Origin: Astragalus membranaceus
Lineage: Eukaryota > Streptophyta > Magnoliopsida > Fabales > Fabaceae
Assembly (NCBI GenBank): GCA_039519185.1
Contig: CM076847.1
Location: 87,764,360 to 87,828,359 of the forward strand
Reading direction: 5' to 3'
Length of the DNA: 64,000 nucleotides
Both the position numbers and the translations under genes were made by a program. Shown one piece after another: positions 14,001 through 24,570 of this stretch. The notes beneath the pieces are model-generated. The model saw only the letters and a list, made by a program, of their open reading frames with translations, was not told the DNA's origin and did not search any database. Numbering within the stretch: position 1 is the first letter of the stretch; each line of letters begins with the position of its first letter.

Positions 14001-15560
14001 TTATATCTCAACATCAAGTCATGCAGCTACCACAACTCTTGCATCTAAGCATTACGTGTGCACATTCATTCATTCATAAAAAGGGGCAAAAAAAGGGAAA
14101 GCAAGAAGAGACAAAAATCATCCACATTGCATAAATCATTCCACCATGCAACCATGAATCTACCATAGCACCTCCATCTAAGCAGTACATTTGCATTCAC
14201 ATGTTATCTGCATTCGCATACACAGCTTATCAATTTTTCTTTCCGACCAGCTCCAGCATCCGCAATCCACAAGTTCTTGTAGTTCATTTGCTCACTACAT
14301 TACATACATGCACACATATAACATTATTTTTGCTTCGATAGATGTGCCAAGTGTTGGTCCCATCGTTGTCAAAAACTTCCTACATAAGTACTAATCATAT
14401 CATTTACCATGCATTCAGGCGTTTCCTTTTATTCACCATAGCATTTGCATATAATCATTACAATCGCATTCATATCTTATCCACATACACAGTTTATCAA
14501 CTTCATTAGCCCATCAAACTATAGCATCCATTATCCGCCACATCTCATTCACTACCCCAGCAAACACCAATTGTCACACACGCTTGCATGCGCGCATACT
14601 CCACTCATTGTATTATTAAGACATGCCAAATATAGATAGTTTTTCCTTATCAGGAAAATGCATTTATTAGGTATTCCCGGGAAAATACGCCAAGTATCGA
14701 TCCCAATATCCTGTCCCTCGAAATCGGTGCTCCAAGCGCCAACCCCATATCGCAATTCAGATCACCAAGATGATCCTTCAGACCCCTAGTGGTCCTTCAG
14801 AGCTCCAACGCTCCTTCAGACCAACAATTGGTCCATCAATCCAAATCGCACGTCGCGTTATCGAGCAACCGACAGATCATCCGACCCCTGGTCCTTTAGA
14901 CTAGCGGTGTCAGCCTAAGACATAGTGGACGTCCTTCGAGGTGAGAAAATCAGGTCAACGACCTGATCTTGACCCCCATGGCCGCTCGAAAAAGGCCACC
15001 ATCAAGCAGACCGTTTTACTAGTACCATTGCTAGTTTTCACTCCATCAGACCATCCTGGTCCATCAAGACCCAGGCATCCTTCAGACCCCCAGCGGTCCT
15101 TCAGAGCCCCAGTGCTCCTTCACACCAACAATTGGTCCATCAATCCAGATCGCACGTCGTGTTATCGAGCAACCGACGAATCATCCGACCCCAGGTCCTT
15201 CAGACCGTGTTATCGAGCACGTCGTGTTATCAAGCAGACCGTTTTACTAGTACCATTGCTAGTTTGCGCTCCATCAGACCATCCTGGTCCATCATGGCCC
15301 AGATAGCCTCTCGGACCCCGTCGGTCCTTCAGCTTAACTCCAATCAATGCGCCAAGCATCGACTGCGAATTAGACCATCAGAGCCCCAGTGCTCCTTCAG
15401 ATCCCCGGTGATCCTTATTTACTTTTGTTCTATGTCAACCCAATTTTTCAAGATTTTTTTAAAAAAAAATCATAGTGTTGACAAAATTAGTGCCTTTTTA
15501 TCTTTATTTCTATTTTACTCGAGAAATTTGGAAACCTCTCATATTTCCTAGTAAAATATA
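11064..15560 (+). other. Internal region of LARD element 2, non-coding
   Basis: Plus-oriented relative of the 350-4900 part of element 1, in inverted order. For example, the GGCTTGACCCTAAGCCTC motif at 11128 and 11214 corresponds to the inverted copy near 4770. No gag-pol is present. The 5' half of the internal domain is missing compared with element 1, consistent with the deletion at 11063. Short frames here are His/Ser/Ile-rich translations of degenerate ATGCATT-type sequence and are not credible genes. Confidence 0.7.
14780..15420 (+). repeat. Tandem GGTCCTTCAGACC-type repeats next to the polypurine tract
   Basis: Many degenerate copies of CCTTCAGACC / CCATCAGACC. A larger segment is duplicated with a period of 228 bases: CAGACCGTTTTACTAG occurs at 15007 and again at 15235. 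Element 1 carries the same region inverted at about 500-960 with a single copy of the larger unit. Tandem arrays just upstream of the 3' LTR are known in Ogre/Tat elements. Confidence 0.65.
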
Positions 15561-15576
15561 AATAAAGAGAGGCAGC
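15561..15576 (+). other. Polypurine tract of LARD element 2
   Basis: AATAAAGAGAGGCAGC directly before the LTR start TGTCATACCC at 15577. It differs by one base in the purine run from the tract of element 1 and sets the plus orientation. Confidence 0.8.
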
Positions 15577-16617
15577 TGTCATACCCTAATTTTGTCCGTC
15601 TAATTTATCAAAAATCCAAAAAAAGTTTTTATTCTCGTCGTGCCACGTGCCGTTTCAATCGCGTGCGCGTGTCTTTAACGCTCATACGTTTATTTTGATA
15701 CTCGTTTTTTTATTGATATTGCTTTATTATCATAAAATAAAAAAAAATATAAATAAAATACAAAATCAGGTAAAGGCTGAATAGCCAAAGTCCTTTTTAT
15801 TACATGATCAACCTTTCACACATATAGACAAAAATAGTACAATTTTTTAAAACAATTCAAAAAAGAGAGAGAGGGGGCGCAGCTTGCTGCCCTAGTTCAA
15901 CCATATTGGGATTGGTCCAATATGCTTTTTCCCTTCCTTTTGGCTTTTCCCATTTCCAGCAAAATAGTGCTGTCCTTTCCTCATTCAAATGACTGTCCTT
16001 CCCAGTGCCCCTGACTGTCCTTTTTGCGCCACCCATTGCCAGCTACTGTCCTTCCCATCACCCCATTGCCAGCTACTGTCCTTTTGCTGATTCAATGACT
16101 GTCCTTTTGACTCCTCAGCACCTCACCAATTGCCCGATAAATACCAAACAATAATGAACAGTAAGGGGGGAACAACACAGAAGAAAATTAGGGAGGAAAA
16201 ACTTAGAACAAAGAGAGAGGGGGGGAACACAACACTGTCTCTTGTGTTCAATTCCCTCAGCAACTTCTTCTCCTTTTCAACAACAACAAAAATAGCATTC
16301 ACTGTTTTCTACTATACTCAACTTCACTTTCTCCTCCACAACCCAAAAACACAAACAGTTCAGAACAACAACACAAAACACCCATCCAAACCACCACTCA
16401 CCTCACGGCCAACCCACCATCACGCCACCCTCTCTCTCACTTCGCAACCACCACAATCTCTCTCTCTTCACCCAAAAAGATAATCACCTCACCCACACCA
16501 CCGTAAACCACCACACCTCACCATCAACAACCAAACACCACCTACGCACCACAAAGCCACCAAACAACCATCACCACCTACGCACCACAAAACCACCAAA
16601 CATCCACCACCATCAAA

Positions 16618-16618
<1 letters not shown>

Positions 16619-16662
<44 letters not shown>
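16619..16662. repeat. (CT)n microsatellite
   Basis: About twenty CT units within the LTR of element 2. A frame reads through it on the minus strand, but only as an Arg/Glu repeat. Confidence 0.9.
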
Positions 16663-16663
<1 letters not shown>

Positions 16664-17097
16664 AAACAACCAACCTCGCGGCCAAACACCCACTGTCCGT
16701 CTCTCTCTCTCTTCGAAACAACCATGCCTCTGCGACCCCAACACACAGTTATCCCTTATAAATACCATAGAACAGAATCAGGAAAGGGGACAGAAACAGT
16801 TACATCACACAAAAAGAAAGAAAAGAAATGAACTTTGTGGTTGTTGGAAAAGTGCCACCACCAGCGCCTATTTTATTAATACAACACCCTTAGTTAAGCC
16901 CAGTTTGCAAAATACATGAAACTGGGCTGTTTGATACTCGCACCACCCTAGTTTTCGTGATGCACCCCCGTTCTTTAAAACGCCAGCTTGTTATTTGCAC
17001 CCCTTCATTTCATTTAAATAATCCCTACATTCCAAGCATCCACATTATCGTTGTTTTGTGACATGCAACATTTTCTCCCACATTTTACAAATCAATG

Positions 17098-17880
17098 TGT
17101 AACACCCCGATATTTCTAACTTGTAGAAATAACCAAGATATACTTTCATAGCATACATCAGAGTGTTATTCCTGTTTTATGAACATTGAACAATACTAAA
17201 ACTTTGATTAAACATATCAAAGTACCACTCTCATTTAAAACTTTAAACCGGAGTACATAATTGACATAAGTTTCGTAATTAGACGTCCTCGCCTTAAACC
17301 TAGGGTTCAATATCCAAATACAGAAATAAAGCGAAAACCGATATACGACTTTGAGTACAAGTACAAGTCATATATCTTGAAGTTCTAAAAATGGAATAAC
17401 ATGAGCAGCTAGCTAGTCTTCAACATCACCATGCGGAACATCACCTAGCCATGTTTCACTGCTTTCGACTTTCCCTATTTCTCTGAAAAACAACAACATT
17501 AAAGGGTGAGATAAACATTATCTCAGTGAGTCCTATCGAGACCCCTCACTAAAACTACGGTTCATTATGCTTCATTTCAATCGTAGTCCGAGTCTGGATA
17601 ACTACGTGCAATATATTTTCATTCGTAGCCCAAGTCTGGATAGCTACAACAACATTAGTACTAACACAACACCGCAAGTCACCTTATTCGGTTTCTTTAT
17701 CGACTTTTGGTGAACCCAATCCACTCTTACTGGTGGGCCAACAATGAGGGGCCTAGGTTATGGGAATCATGACTTCCCTCCCCTAGTGTGCTATCTCGTA
17801 ATCAGTCAATTATGAAATTGATTATCTTGGCCTCTTGCTAATTTCAATAAAAGAATTTTAGCTAAATAGGGGATGTTACA
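17098..17880 (+). mobile_element. Solo LTR (783 bp) inside the LARD LTR
   Basis: Starts TGTAACACCCCG and ends GGGGATGTTACA, a classic plant gypsy LTR form with short inverted ends. It is flanked by a perfect 5-bp duplication, CAATG at 17093-17097 and 17881-17885. No internal domain is present, so the element was probably reduced by recombination between its two LTRs. It must be younger than the host LARD insertion. Confidence 0.85.
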
Positions 17881-18543
17881 CAATGAGTCTAACTCATCTT
17901 CACACTATCTCAACTTATTTTTATGAAAATCATGTTTTCAGGCAAACAGTTTCAAATAATTAAACACTCAACCACAAACCGGTTATTTGCAATGGTCACT
18001 CTAGGTTTACCCGTTTGGCCATTACGAGTGCCCTTCAATTTCCAAAAACATTTCTAATAATAAAAAACACCCCACACACAAATATTTTCTACCAAGAACT
18101 ACGTGTGATTTGATTCTCTACCAGGAGATACGTAGGAGTAGAGGGCGGCTGACCTCTGTCGATTGCATCAATAAAAATCTTTTTTTAGTTCTTTTGTAAA
18201 TTTCTTATTTCTTATTTTTTGTCAAAAAACAAACAAAAATAATTAAATGTCCTCCTTCCAACTCTTTTTTCTTTTAAATTGTAAATAAGGGTAAAAATAA
18301 ATTTTTAAATTAATAATTTTTTTCTACACATTTAGGTAAAAGGTAATCTTCCTTAGGAAGGATGTCGTATGGTGTTAATACATTCCCTATGCATAAACGA
18401 CTCCCGAGCCTAAACCTGGTCCGCAAAACCCCCTTATCCACTCAATAGGGATTTTCCAATGTTTGCCCTTAAACTAAACTTTGGTGGCGGCTTCATTTCA
18501 AAAACTTCGAAGAATCCCTCTTTTGGATTTTTCGGTCGCTGCA

Positions 18544-19432
18544 CACGGTAATGTTGTGGCATCCTTTGCTTTTGCATGTAGTGTTGTGGCATTCCGCCCT
18601 TCTAATGTTGTGGCATCAAATGCTGTAGCATTGAACAAACACATCAAAATACCACAAAACGTCTAAAAGTGCCAAGTTGTTTATCAAAACATTCCTTTCC
18701 CCTTGTTTTATGTTTTCTTGCATATTTGGTTATTTACAAGACAATATTCTTGAGATTCAAGTAATAATTTAAGTCTTAGAAGCATAAATGACTCTATATA
18801 AAATAGAGTCATCACTGATGAAGAACAGTGCTGCAGAATGTGACTTGACAGCTTCAAAAATGGAGTCTCAAGCACCAAAATAGTGGGAAGGTGGTTGGGG
18901 GAAGAAGGTGAACAGTGATGGTAACTGAATATGGTACTATTTGACCTAGGGATTCGTGGTGATTGAAAGTGTGTGTCCTTTTTAGGTTAAAATACCCTTT
19001 TTATATGACATTTTCTCTACGAAGACCAAATGGGCCGATGCCTTTTTCTGAAAAGTGTTGTCAACCCATAAACAAAGGACGTTTTGTCCTTTTGTAGCCC
19101 AGTTAATTGTGTAGGTTCCTTTATATCCACTGCCATATAGGACAAAACCACATTTTCTTCATTTAAACACTTGGGACTACTTCAATTCATTTTCTTCACG
19201 CATTCCAGCTACTCATGTGCCACCACAACACTATTCACAACACCTGCACAACTAAATAAAAAATAAAATCTCACTAAAATGGCACCGAGAGTGCCCGAAA
19301 TACACTTTACACAACAAGAACATATTTATATTTAATTATGAACAAAGACTATTTATTTATACTAATTACCAGTGAACAAGCTAAATTTTTATTTGTTTTG
19401 GCATAAATAACTCTTATTTCTAAGAGTTATCA
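18544..19432 (-). repeat. Decayed Athila-type LTR fragments
   Basis: Two positions carry the palindromic LTR start seen in the intact Athila at 30-42 kb: ACTCTATATAAAATAGAGT ending in ATCA at 18814, and AACTCTTATTTCTAAGAGTT ending in ATCA at 19432. Read on the minus strand these are TGATGACTC and TGATAACTC starts. Between 18550 and 18640 the word TGTTGTGGCAT recurs three times plus one variant. No coding sequence or far LTR ends could be defined. Confidence 0.5.
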
Positions 19433-20308
19433 GTAGGTTTTTAGGTGCCAACCTAATTGGGATCTTTAAACCTATAGCAATGCCTTCACGATCCTCCATC
19501 TTCATATATAGAAGAAAAAAGAGAGAATATCTAACTAACTCTCGTTTTTTATTGAGTCCCTTTGTATTGATATATTTGCTGCTAATGGCTTATTGTTGGT
19601 GATTACATTTGGTGGGACATTGTACCTAGTTTTATTATATCATAATTCCTACATGACAAAATCTTTTTGCCTAAGAATAAATTTGAATAATTTTTCATTA
19701 GTCTGGTTTAAGCCCCCCATTTCTTTTCATACTTGTAATAATATTATGGTTTGCGGTAAATAATTGTGAGAGGATGAGGACTTACCTAATTAGGATGTGT
19801 GTCGCTATAGCGACGCTTGCATTCTATTTTGCGCTAAAAAAAGTTGTTCCTTCTTTTAGATCCTGAATGATGTCCAATAGTTTGCTTTGGTTGAGCTCCA
19901 TGAAGAGTTAGAAATCGATTCTAGAATTGGTTACTAAAATGTATTTTTAAATTTTAATCATCTTTCCAGGCCTAACAATTCCACAAGTATGTATCTCTAT
20001 TTCGCTAATGGTATTGTTGTCTGTTCACTTTTTCAGTAACCACAGATCTGTTCATGGAGTTCAGTAACCATAGATCCTGAAATTCGGAGTTCGGCCAGGA
20101 GGTAAGTAAAGACTGACTCCAATTTGTTCTATCGCCGGGACTTATTCTCCAACATTTATGAAATTGTTAAGATTGGTTCTGTTTTTTTTCCTTGTCAAAA
20201 GATTGGTTTTGTTTTGCGTTTGTTGTATTCTTGTTTTGGGTTTATTATATGTATGGTCAATCTGTATGTAATGGCCCATTTGTCTTGGCCCTTTTTCCAT
20301 TTTTCCTA
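19433..20308. other. Unassigned AT-rich intergenic sequence
   Basis: No convincing frame, RNA gene or repeat boundary seen. There are short direct echoes such as CAGTAACCAYAGATC near 20035 and 20063. Confidence 0.5.
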
Positions 20309-20449
20309 GGTTTTTTTTTGTACCCTCACCATCTTCAATTATACCCCCACGGACCCTACGAAAAGGCGAAAATACCCTTAAAATTTATACAAATTTACAA
20401 AACATTTACCATTTTTCACTTGTATCAGTTTGACCAGAAAGTTTTCTGA

Positions 20450-20640
20450 GAAAATCGGATTTACCATTCAGAGAGCTATATCCGTTTTACTATCGGATTT
20501 ACCATCGGATCTACATACATCCGATCTTCCTCGGATTCAGCGTAAAAAGTAAGTCGGATCTAGCTATATCCGGTTTTCCCATCGTATCTACCTATATCCG
20601 ATTTCGCATCGGAAATAGCTAGAACCGATTTTTGTTTTAT
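20450..20640. repeat. Left subterminal TCGGAT-type repeats of the MULE
   Basis: A cluster of ATCGGATCTACATACATC-like words in both orientations, mirrored by the cluster at 22290-22610. Such clusters are typical transposase-binding subterminal regions. Confidence 0.6.
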
Positions 20641-20675
20641 TTTTGTTTAACAATTTGTTTGTTCTTTCCAGTGTC

Positions 20676-21541
20676 CAATAGGTATCGAGGGGAGTTCTCG
20701 GCTCGGGCCTCACCATCTTCTCCTAGTACACGTACCCGCCACAGGATTGCGGGACATGCGTCTACCCGGCGTAGGCGACAGCAGCAACCGGTGGAGGTGG
20801 AGGAGGCCCCAGACTATCACTATGAGGAGGGCCAGCAGGGGCACCCTTTTGATGAGCATTCTATGTCCTCAGACCAGTCTATGTCTGAGGACCAGTATAT
20901 GCCTGAGCAGCAGCAGTATCAGCAGTACTATTATCAGCAGCATCACCACCGGGAGGAGCAGTACCAGGAGGAGCCCTACCGTCAGCCTCAGCAGCATCAG
21001 GAGCAGCCTCCTCTATTCAGTGGGCTAGCATCTAATGTTTGTACCGTTATTCTAAGAGACCCGGTAAGTTGAATTTATTTACATAGTCTTGTTAGTTGAA
21101 TTTATTTACATAGCCTTTTTTTTAATTCAGACATATGAGCGTAAATTAAAGGTTACCAACCATGGTAACAAGCTGGGTCAGAGACTACTTGGGTATTCCC
21201 AAAACCACTAGTTGTGGGAGTATATCACAGGTTCCGGATTAGCCCCCCTCGTCTCGACCGGACATACAAAGGTGGACCATGAGCTGATGTCAGCTTTTCT
21301 TGAAAGGTGGAACTCACAGTCATCGTCATTTCACTTACCATTTGGTGAAATGACGATTACTTTGGATGATGTGCCCTGTTTGCTGCATCTACCCATTACG
21401 GGGAACTACTACAGAGCTCCACCTACTTCTGTCACCACTGATCAAGCCATCCACCCAGCACATGTTTATCTAGGAGTGACTATGGAGGAGGCAGGGCTGG
21501 AGTGTCTAGCTTCTTCTGGTCCATATTTCCATTTTGGGTAG
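20676..21541 (+). pseudogene. Plant mobile domain (PMD, aminotransferase-like PF10536) gene fragment
   Basis: The first exon ends at 21063 (donor GTAAGT). It encodes an Arg-rich then Gln/His/Tyr/Glu-rich low-complexity N-terminus; its true start is unclear, although an ATG lies at 20632 and an acceptor-like CCAG at 20675. The second exon starts at 21131 and enters the PMD fold, with the recognisable sequence ITGSGLAPL, a W-N pair and LDDVPCLLHLP, which is the family hallmark. An in-frame TAG at 21209-21211 breaks it and the frame closes at 21541, so only about half of the usual domain is present. PMD proteins occur both as host genes (MAIN/MAIL) and as cargo of MULE and gypsy elements. The TIRs and 9-bp duplication around it argue for cargo here. 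Confidence 0.65.
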
Positions 21542-21754
21542 TCAGACATACGCTCGCCTCACGCGGTTACTGGATATGCTACCGAGGCGTGACTAGGGTT
21601 TTGTGGGATTGTATGTTTGAACTATTTTTATATGACTTGATTATTATTATTTCTTGTTTATTATATTTGTCGAGTTTCATTAAATTTCGATTTCATTCAT
21701 GCGATAAAAGATAAAACATAACCAACTACAATAACAATAGACAGATACAATTTC

Positions 21755-22216
21755 CTAAAATTCTGGTCCTCGAACACGACGTAAAATCTCATTCACACTT
21801 CGTTGAATTTCCACGTACAGCTCCAACGGCTTATACCCCTGAAGCGTGTCATGGATGTTGAACATGTTCGCCACGTCTTCGTCAGCCTTGATTGTCATGG
21901 ACGAGAAGGAAACACGGCCATCGTCTCCAATATAGGGTTTGCGATAAGTGATACTAGTGACGTCACGGTCGTCACCAGTCACTTGAACTTTGGACCACAC
22001 TTTATCCTTCAAACCTTCAAACCCCAGGCCGCGGTGGATTCTGCATAACACCGGTTGAGGACTCCAGAAGTGGACATCATCTTCTCTCATCGTGATTTGG
22101 CCCCGATGATGTATACCGGAAAGCCTATTGTCATCTGAGCGTTGAGTGGGGCATATCTCCATTTTGGATGAGTGAAAAGAATGAGGTTGGCAATGGGTAT
22201 TTATAGAATTCGTCAA
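21755..22216 (-). CDS. MULE-borne hypothetical protein, 153 aa or shorter, PB1-like
   Basis: Open frame convergent with the PMD fragment inside the same element. The likely start is an internal Met (MEICPTQRSDDNRLSG...). The C-terminal two thirds has a regular pattern: RIHRGLGFEGLKDKVW, then DVTSITYRKPYIGDDG, then DEDVANMFNIHD and LELYVEIQ. This resembles the PB1-like N-terminal region found in proteins of legume Mutator-like elements. I do not know its function, and the family assignment is from pattern memory only. The ubiquitin-like/PB1 region, if real, would mediate protein-protein contact. The frame is intact, unlike that of its neighbour. Confidence 0.5.
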   Translation of the reverse strand: MTNSINTHCQPHSFHSSKMEICPTQRSDDNRLSGIHHRGQITMREDDVHFWSPQPVLCRIHRGLGFEGLKDKVWSKVQVTGDDRDVTSITYRKPYIGDDGRVSFSSMTIKADEDVANMFNIHDTLQGYKPLELYVEIQRSVNEILRRVRGPEF

Positions 22217-22289
22217 TGATTATCAACCGTTGATATTGTCGGTGCAATCTACACCGTTGATCAACATTGGCAGTCAAATCCTACCCGTC

Positions 22290-22610
22290 GAATTTAGTAC
22301 AAATCGGATTTACCTATCAGGGAGGTAAATCCGATTTGCATTTTAACAAAGCGGACATACCCCCACTGATAGGTATATCCGCTTGGTTAATTGCAAGATT
22401 TACCTATCAGGGAGGTACATCCGATTTGCATTTTAACAAAGCGGAGTTACCTACCTAATAGGTACATCTACTTTTATATTTTAACAAATCGGATCTACCT
22501 CACTAAAGGTAGATCCGATTTCCCCCCACTAATTCTAATCGGATATACGTAAATCTGCATTTTATTTTTGTGAATCGGATCTACCTACCTTATATGTAGA
22601 TCCGATTTAA
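22290..22610. repeat. Right subterminal TCGGATYTACCT repeats of the MULE
   Basis: At least six copies of AAATCGGATYTACCT-like sequence in both orientations. A segment reading GATTTACCTATCAGGGAGGT is directly repeated at about 22308 and 22399. Confidence 0.65.
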
Positions 22611-22692
22611 GTCAATTTAACCAGGGGTATTTTCGTCTAAAAATTTATTGTGGGGGTATAAGCTGAAAAAATGAGGGTACAAAAAAAATCCC

Positions 22693-22976
22693 TTTTTCCT
22701 ATTTGAGTTGATCTATATATGTTTTAGTTCAGTTAATTGATTTTGACAACAAAAAAAGAGTTCAGTTAATTGGTACTTTTTATTTACTTTTATCTTAGTT
22801 AATGATTAACTGTCTAGAGAAAATTACAATAAGTGGAAGACATATTTCACCTTACAAGTCAATTTTGTATGTTTGAATTAGGACCAACTCAAATTATAAG
22901 ATGGTAAATATAGCCATTAATTTAACATTATAAAAATTAGATTAGTTAGTTGATCTATATATGTTTTTTTTACTCA

Positions 22977-22978
<2 letters not shown>
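22693..22978. other. Intergenic AT-rich sequence, nothing recognised
   Basis: No frame or repeat boundary was defined. The word TTGATCTATATATGTTTT occurs at both ends of this stretch. Confidence 0.4.

Positions 22979-23058
<80 letters not shown>
22979..23058. repeat. Compound microsatellite (CT)n(AT)n
   Basis: About 22 CT units followed by about 17 AT units. Confidence 0.9.
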
Positions 23059-23061
<3 letters not shown>

Positions 23062-23064
23062 TTT

Positions 23065-23194
23065 TTTGGGTACATAGACAGAGTGGTCACAGCCACTAGA
23101 AACTCACACACACACAACTGGAAAGTCCCGGGTTCAAATCCGGGACATGGTATCCAGCCTAACAATTTTGGCATTTGCCACTTGAGCTAGGCCT

Positions 23195-23197
<3 letters not shown>
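23065..23197 (+). mobile_element. SINE-like, tRNA-related fragment (candidate)
   Basis: Contains CCCGGGTTCAAATCCGGG, which matches a pol III B box (GGTTCRANNCC) within a short stem, followed by a conserved-looking tail reading GGCATTTGCCACTTGAGC and then a long TA repeat. The layout (tRNA-like head, body, simple-repeat tail) fits a SINE. No A box or target duplication was established. Confidence 0.4.

Positions 23198-23265
<68 letters not shown>
23198..23265. repeat. (TA)n microsatellite
   Basis: More than thirty consecutive TA units. Confidence 0.9.
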
Positions 23266-23268
<3 letters not shown>

Positions 23269-23394
23269 TTAGTTAAGTTAATTGCTGCTTTTTATTTACT
23301 TTTATCTTAGTTAATGAAAGAACCAACTTGAGAAAATTATGATAAGTGCAAGACATATTTCACCTTACAAGTCAAATTTGTAGGATTGAATTAA

Positions 23395-23707
23395 GGCTTA
23401 AATATGTTTTAGGCCCCTGCAAATATAGGGTGTTTTGGTTTAAGCCCCTGAAAAAAAAAAATTTGTTAAAAGCCCTTGCAAAATGACATATTTTGTTATA
23501 AGCCCTTGCAAAATGACATATTTTGTTATAAGCCCTTCTATGACTAAAATGTTAGCCTATAACATGGAATGCTATGATTGCTGGATATGTTGAGAAGGGC
23601 TTATAACAAAATATTTCATTTTGCAAGGGCTTTTAACAAAAAAAAAAATTGCAGGGGTTTAAACCAAAACACTCTATATTTGCAGGGGCCTAAAACATAT
23701 TTAAGCC
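23395..23707. mobile_element. MULE-type MITE (313 bp)
   Basis: Terminal inverted repeats start GGCTTAAATATGTTTTAGG and the element folds back nearly end to end. The perfect 9-bp target duplication TTGAATTAA lies at 23386-23394 and 23708-23716. Inside, a 32-base unit (TTTTGTTATAAGCCCTTGC...) is tandemly repeated. No coding capacity. Confidence 0.85.
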
Positions 23708-23946
23708 TTGAATTAATTATCCATCACTATAATTAAGGTGTAGTAAAACTTTTTTTTTATAGGCAATGTTAGTGGGGGTGGGGGAAATGTTAGTTTCCGG
23801 GGTTTGAAAGGTGTAGTAAAACTTATCTTTGTGTAATGGAAAATGAGACTTTGTATAATGTTTTATTGATTTTGAGATACAAAACAAGCTTCCTTTTTGT
23901 TGAGATCAAATTGCCTACTACTCCATAAGAAAAAAGATATTATAAA

Positions 23947-24316
23947 GGCTAAAATGTATTTTTTATCCTTTATCTTTGACCAAAATTTCAGTTTGGTATT
24001 TTATCTTTTATCTTTTTTCTCAGTTTAGTTCATTATGTTTTAAATCTGTGTCAAAGTGGTCATTTATCTTTTTTCTCACTTTGGTCCTTTATGTTTTTAA
24101 TCTGGGTCAAAGCGGTCCCTTTTTCTCTCAGTTTGGTCCTGTATGTTTCAAATTTGTGTCAAAGTGGTGCTTTCTTTCTCACTTTGATCCTTTATGTTGA
24201 AAAAAGACTACTTTGACACAGAGTCGAAACATAAAAGACTAAAGTGAGAAAAAAAGAAGATAAAAGACCAAACTAAAATTTTGATCAAAGATAAAGAACT
24301 AAAAATACAATTTAGC
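23947..24316. mobile_element. MULE-type MITE (370 bp)
   Basis: Inverted ends GGCTAAAATGTATTTTT and AAAAATACAATTTAGC, with a fold-back body of CTTTATCTTTGACCAAAATTT and its complement. A near-match 10-bp duplication flanks it: ATATTATAAA (23937-23946) and ATACCATAAA (24317-24326). Confidence 0.75.
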
Positions 24317-24427
24317 ATACCATAAAATTAAGGAATTTAGTGAATGCTAAAAATCCAACCGTCAAATCCTAACTTTAGTGAGTTTTATTTAGTATATCAA
24401 AAAATCCAACCGTCAAATCCAAACTTT

Positions 24428-24570
24428 AGTGAGTTTTATGTTGGTAGTTAGGATTTGAACATTACCCCTTAGAAACAACTTTGCTTTATTGTATATTTTC
24501 CACCACTAGCCATTATCATGATATCTTAAAGAAGGCACTTTGATGACAATATAAAGCATTTCAAGGAGAA
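24428..24570 (+). repeat. Left member of a direct repeat flanking the CACTA block
   Basis: Matches 48439-48469 plus 48688-48795 on the same strand; the right copy is interrupted by a small MITE. The shared core reads ATTACCCCTTAGAAACAAC, then TATTGTATATTTTCC and CCATTATCATGATATC. Confidence 0.7.

Larger units (their letters stand above)
15577..18543 (+). repeat. 3' LTR of LARD element 2 (2967 bp including a nested solo LTR)
   Basis: Begins TGTCATACCCTAATTTTG and ends TTTTTCGGTCGCTGCA. About 25 bases at its start and 200 bases at its end match the LTR of element 1 inverted, while the middle is strongly diverged, so the two belong to different subfamilies. Without the insertion at 17098-17885 it would be about 2.18 kb. 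Low-complexity leader-like sequence at 16190-16720 includes a (CT)n run. No protein is evident. Confidence 0.75.
20309..22692 (+). mobile_element. Mutator-like element with plant-mobile-domain cargo (2384 bp)
   Basis: Terminal inverted repeats begin GGTTTTTTTTTGTACCCTCA at the left and end with its inverted form at the right (TGAGGGTACAAAAAAAATCCC). Both sides continue into TATACCCCCA-type sequence. The flanks carry a perfect 9-bp duplication, TTTTTCCTA (20300-20308 and 22693-22701), the size typical of Mutator-like elements. Inside are a broken plant-mobile-domain gene on the plus strand and a convergent ORF on the minus strand. No MULE transposase core is visible, so it is probably non-autonomous. 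Confidence 0.75.

Noticed and set aside
16489..16746. 85-codon Arg/Glu frame
   Set aside because: Reads through a (CT)n microsatellite.
20309..22692. PMD fragment as an intact host MAIN/MAIL gene
   Set aside because: In-frame stop at 21209, domain cut to about half, and enclosed by TIRs with a 9-bp duplication.
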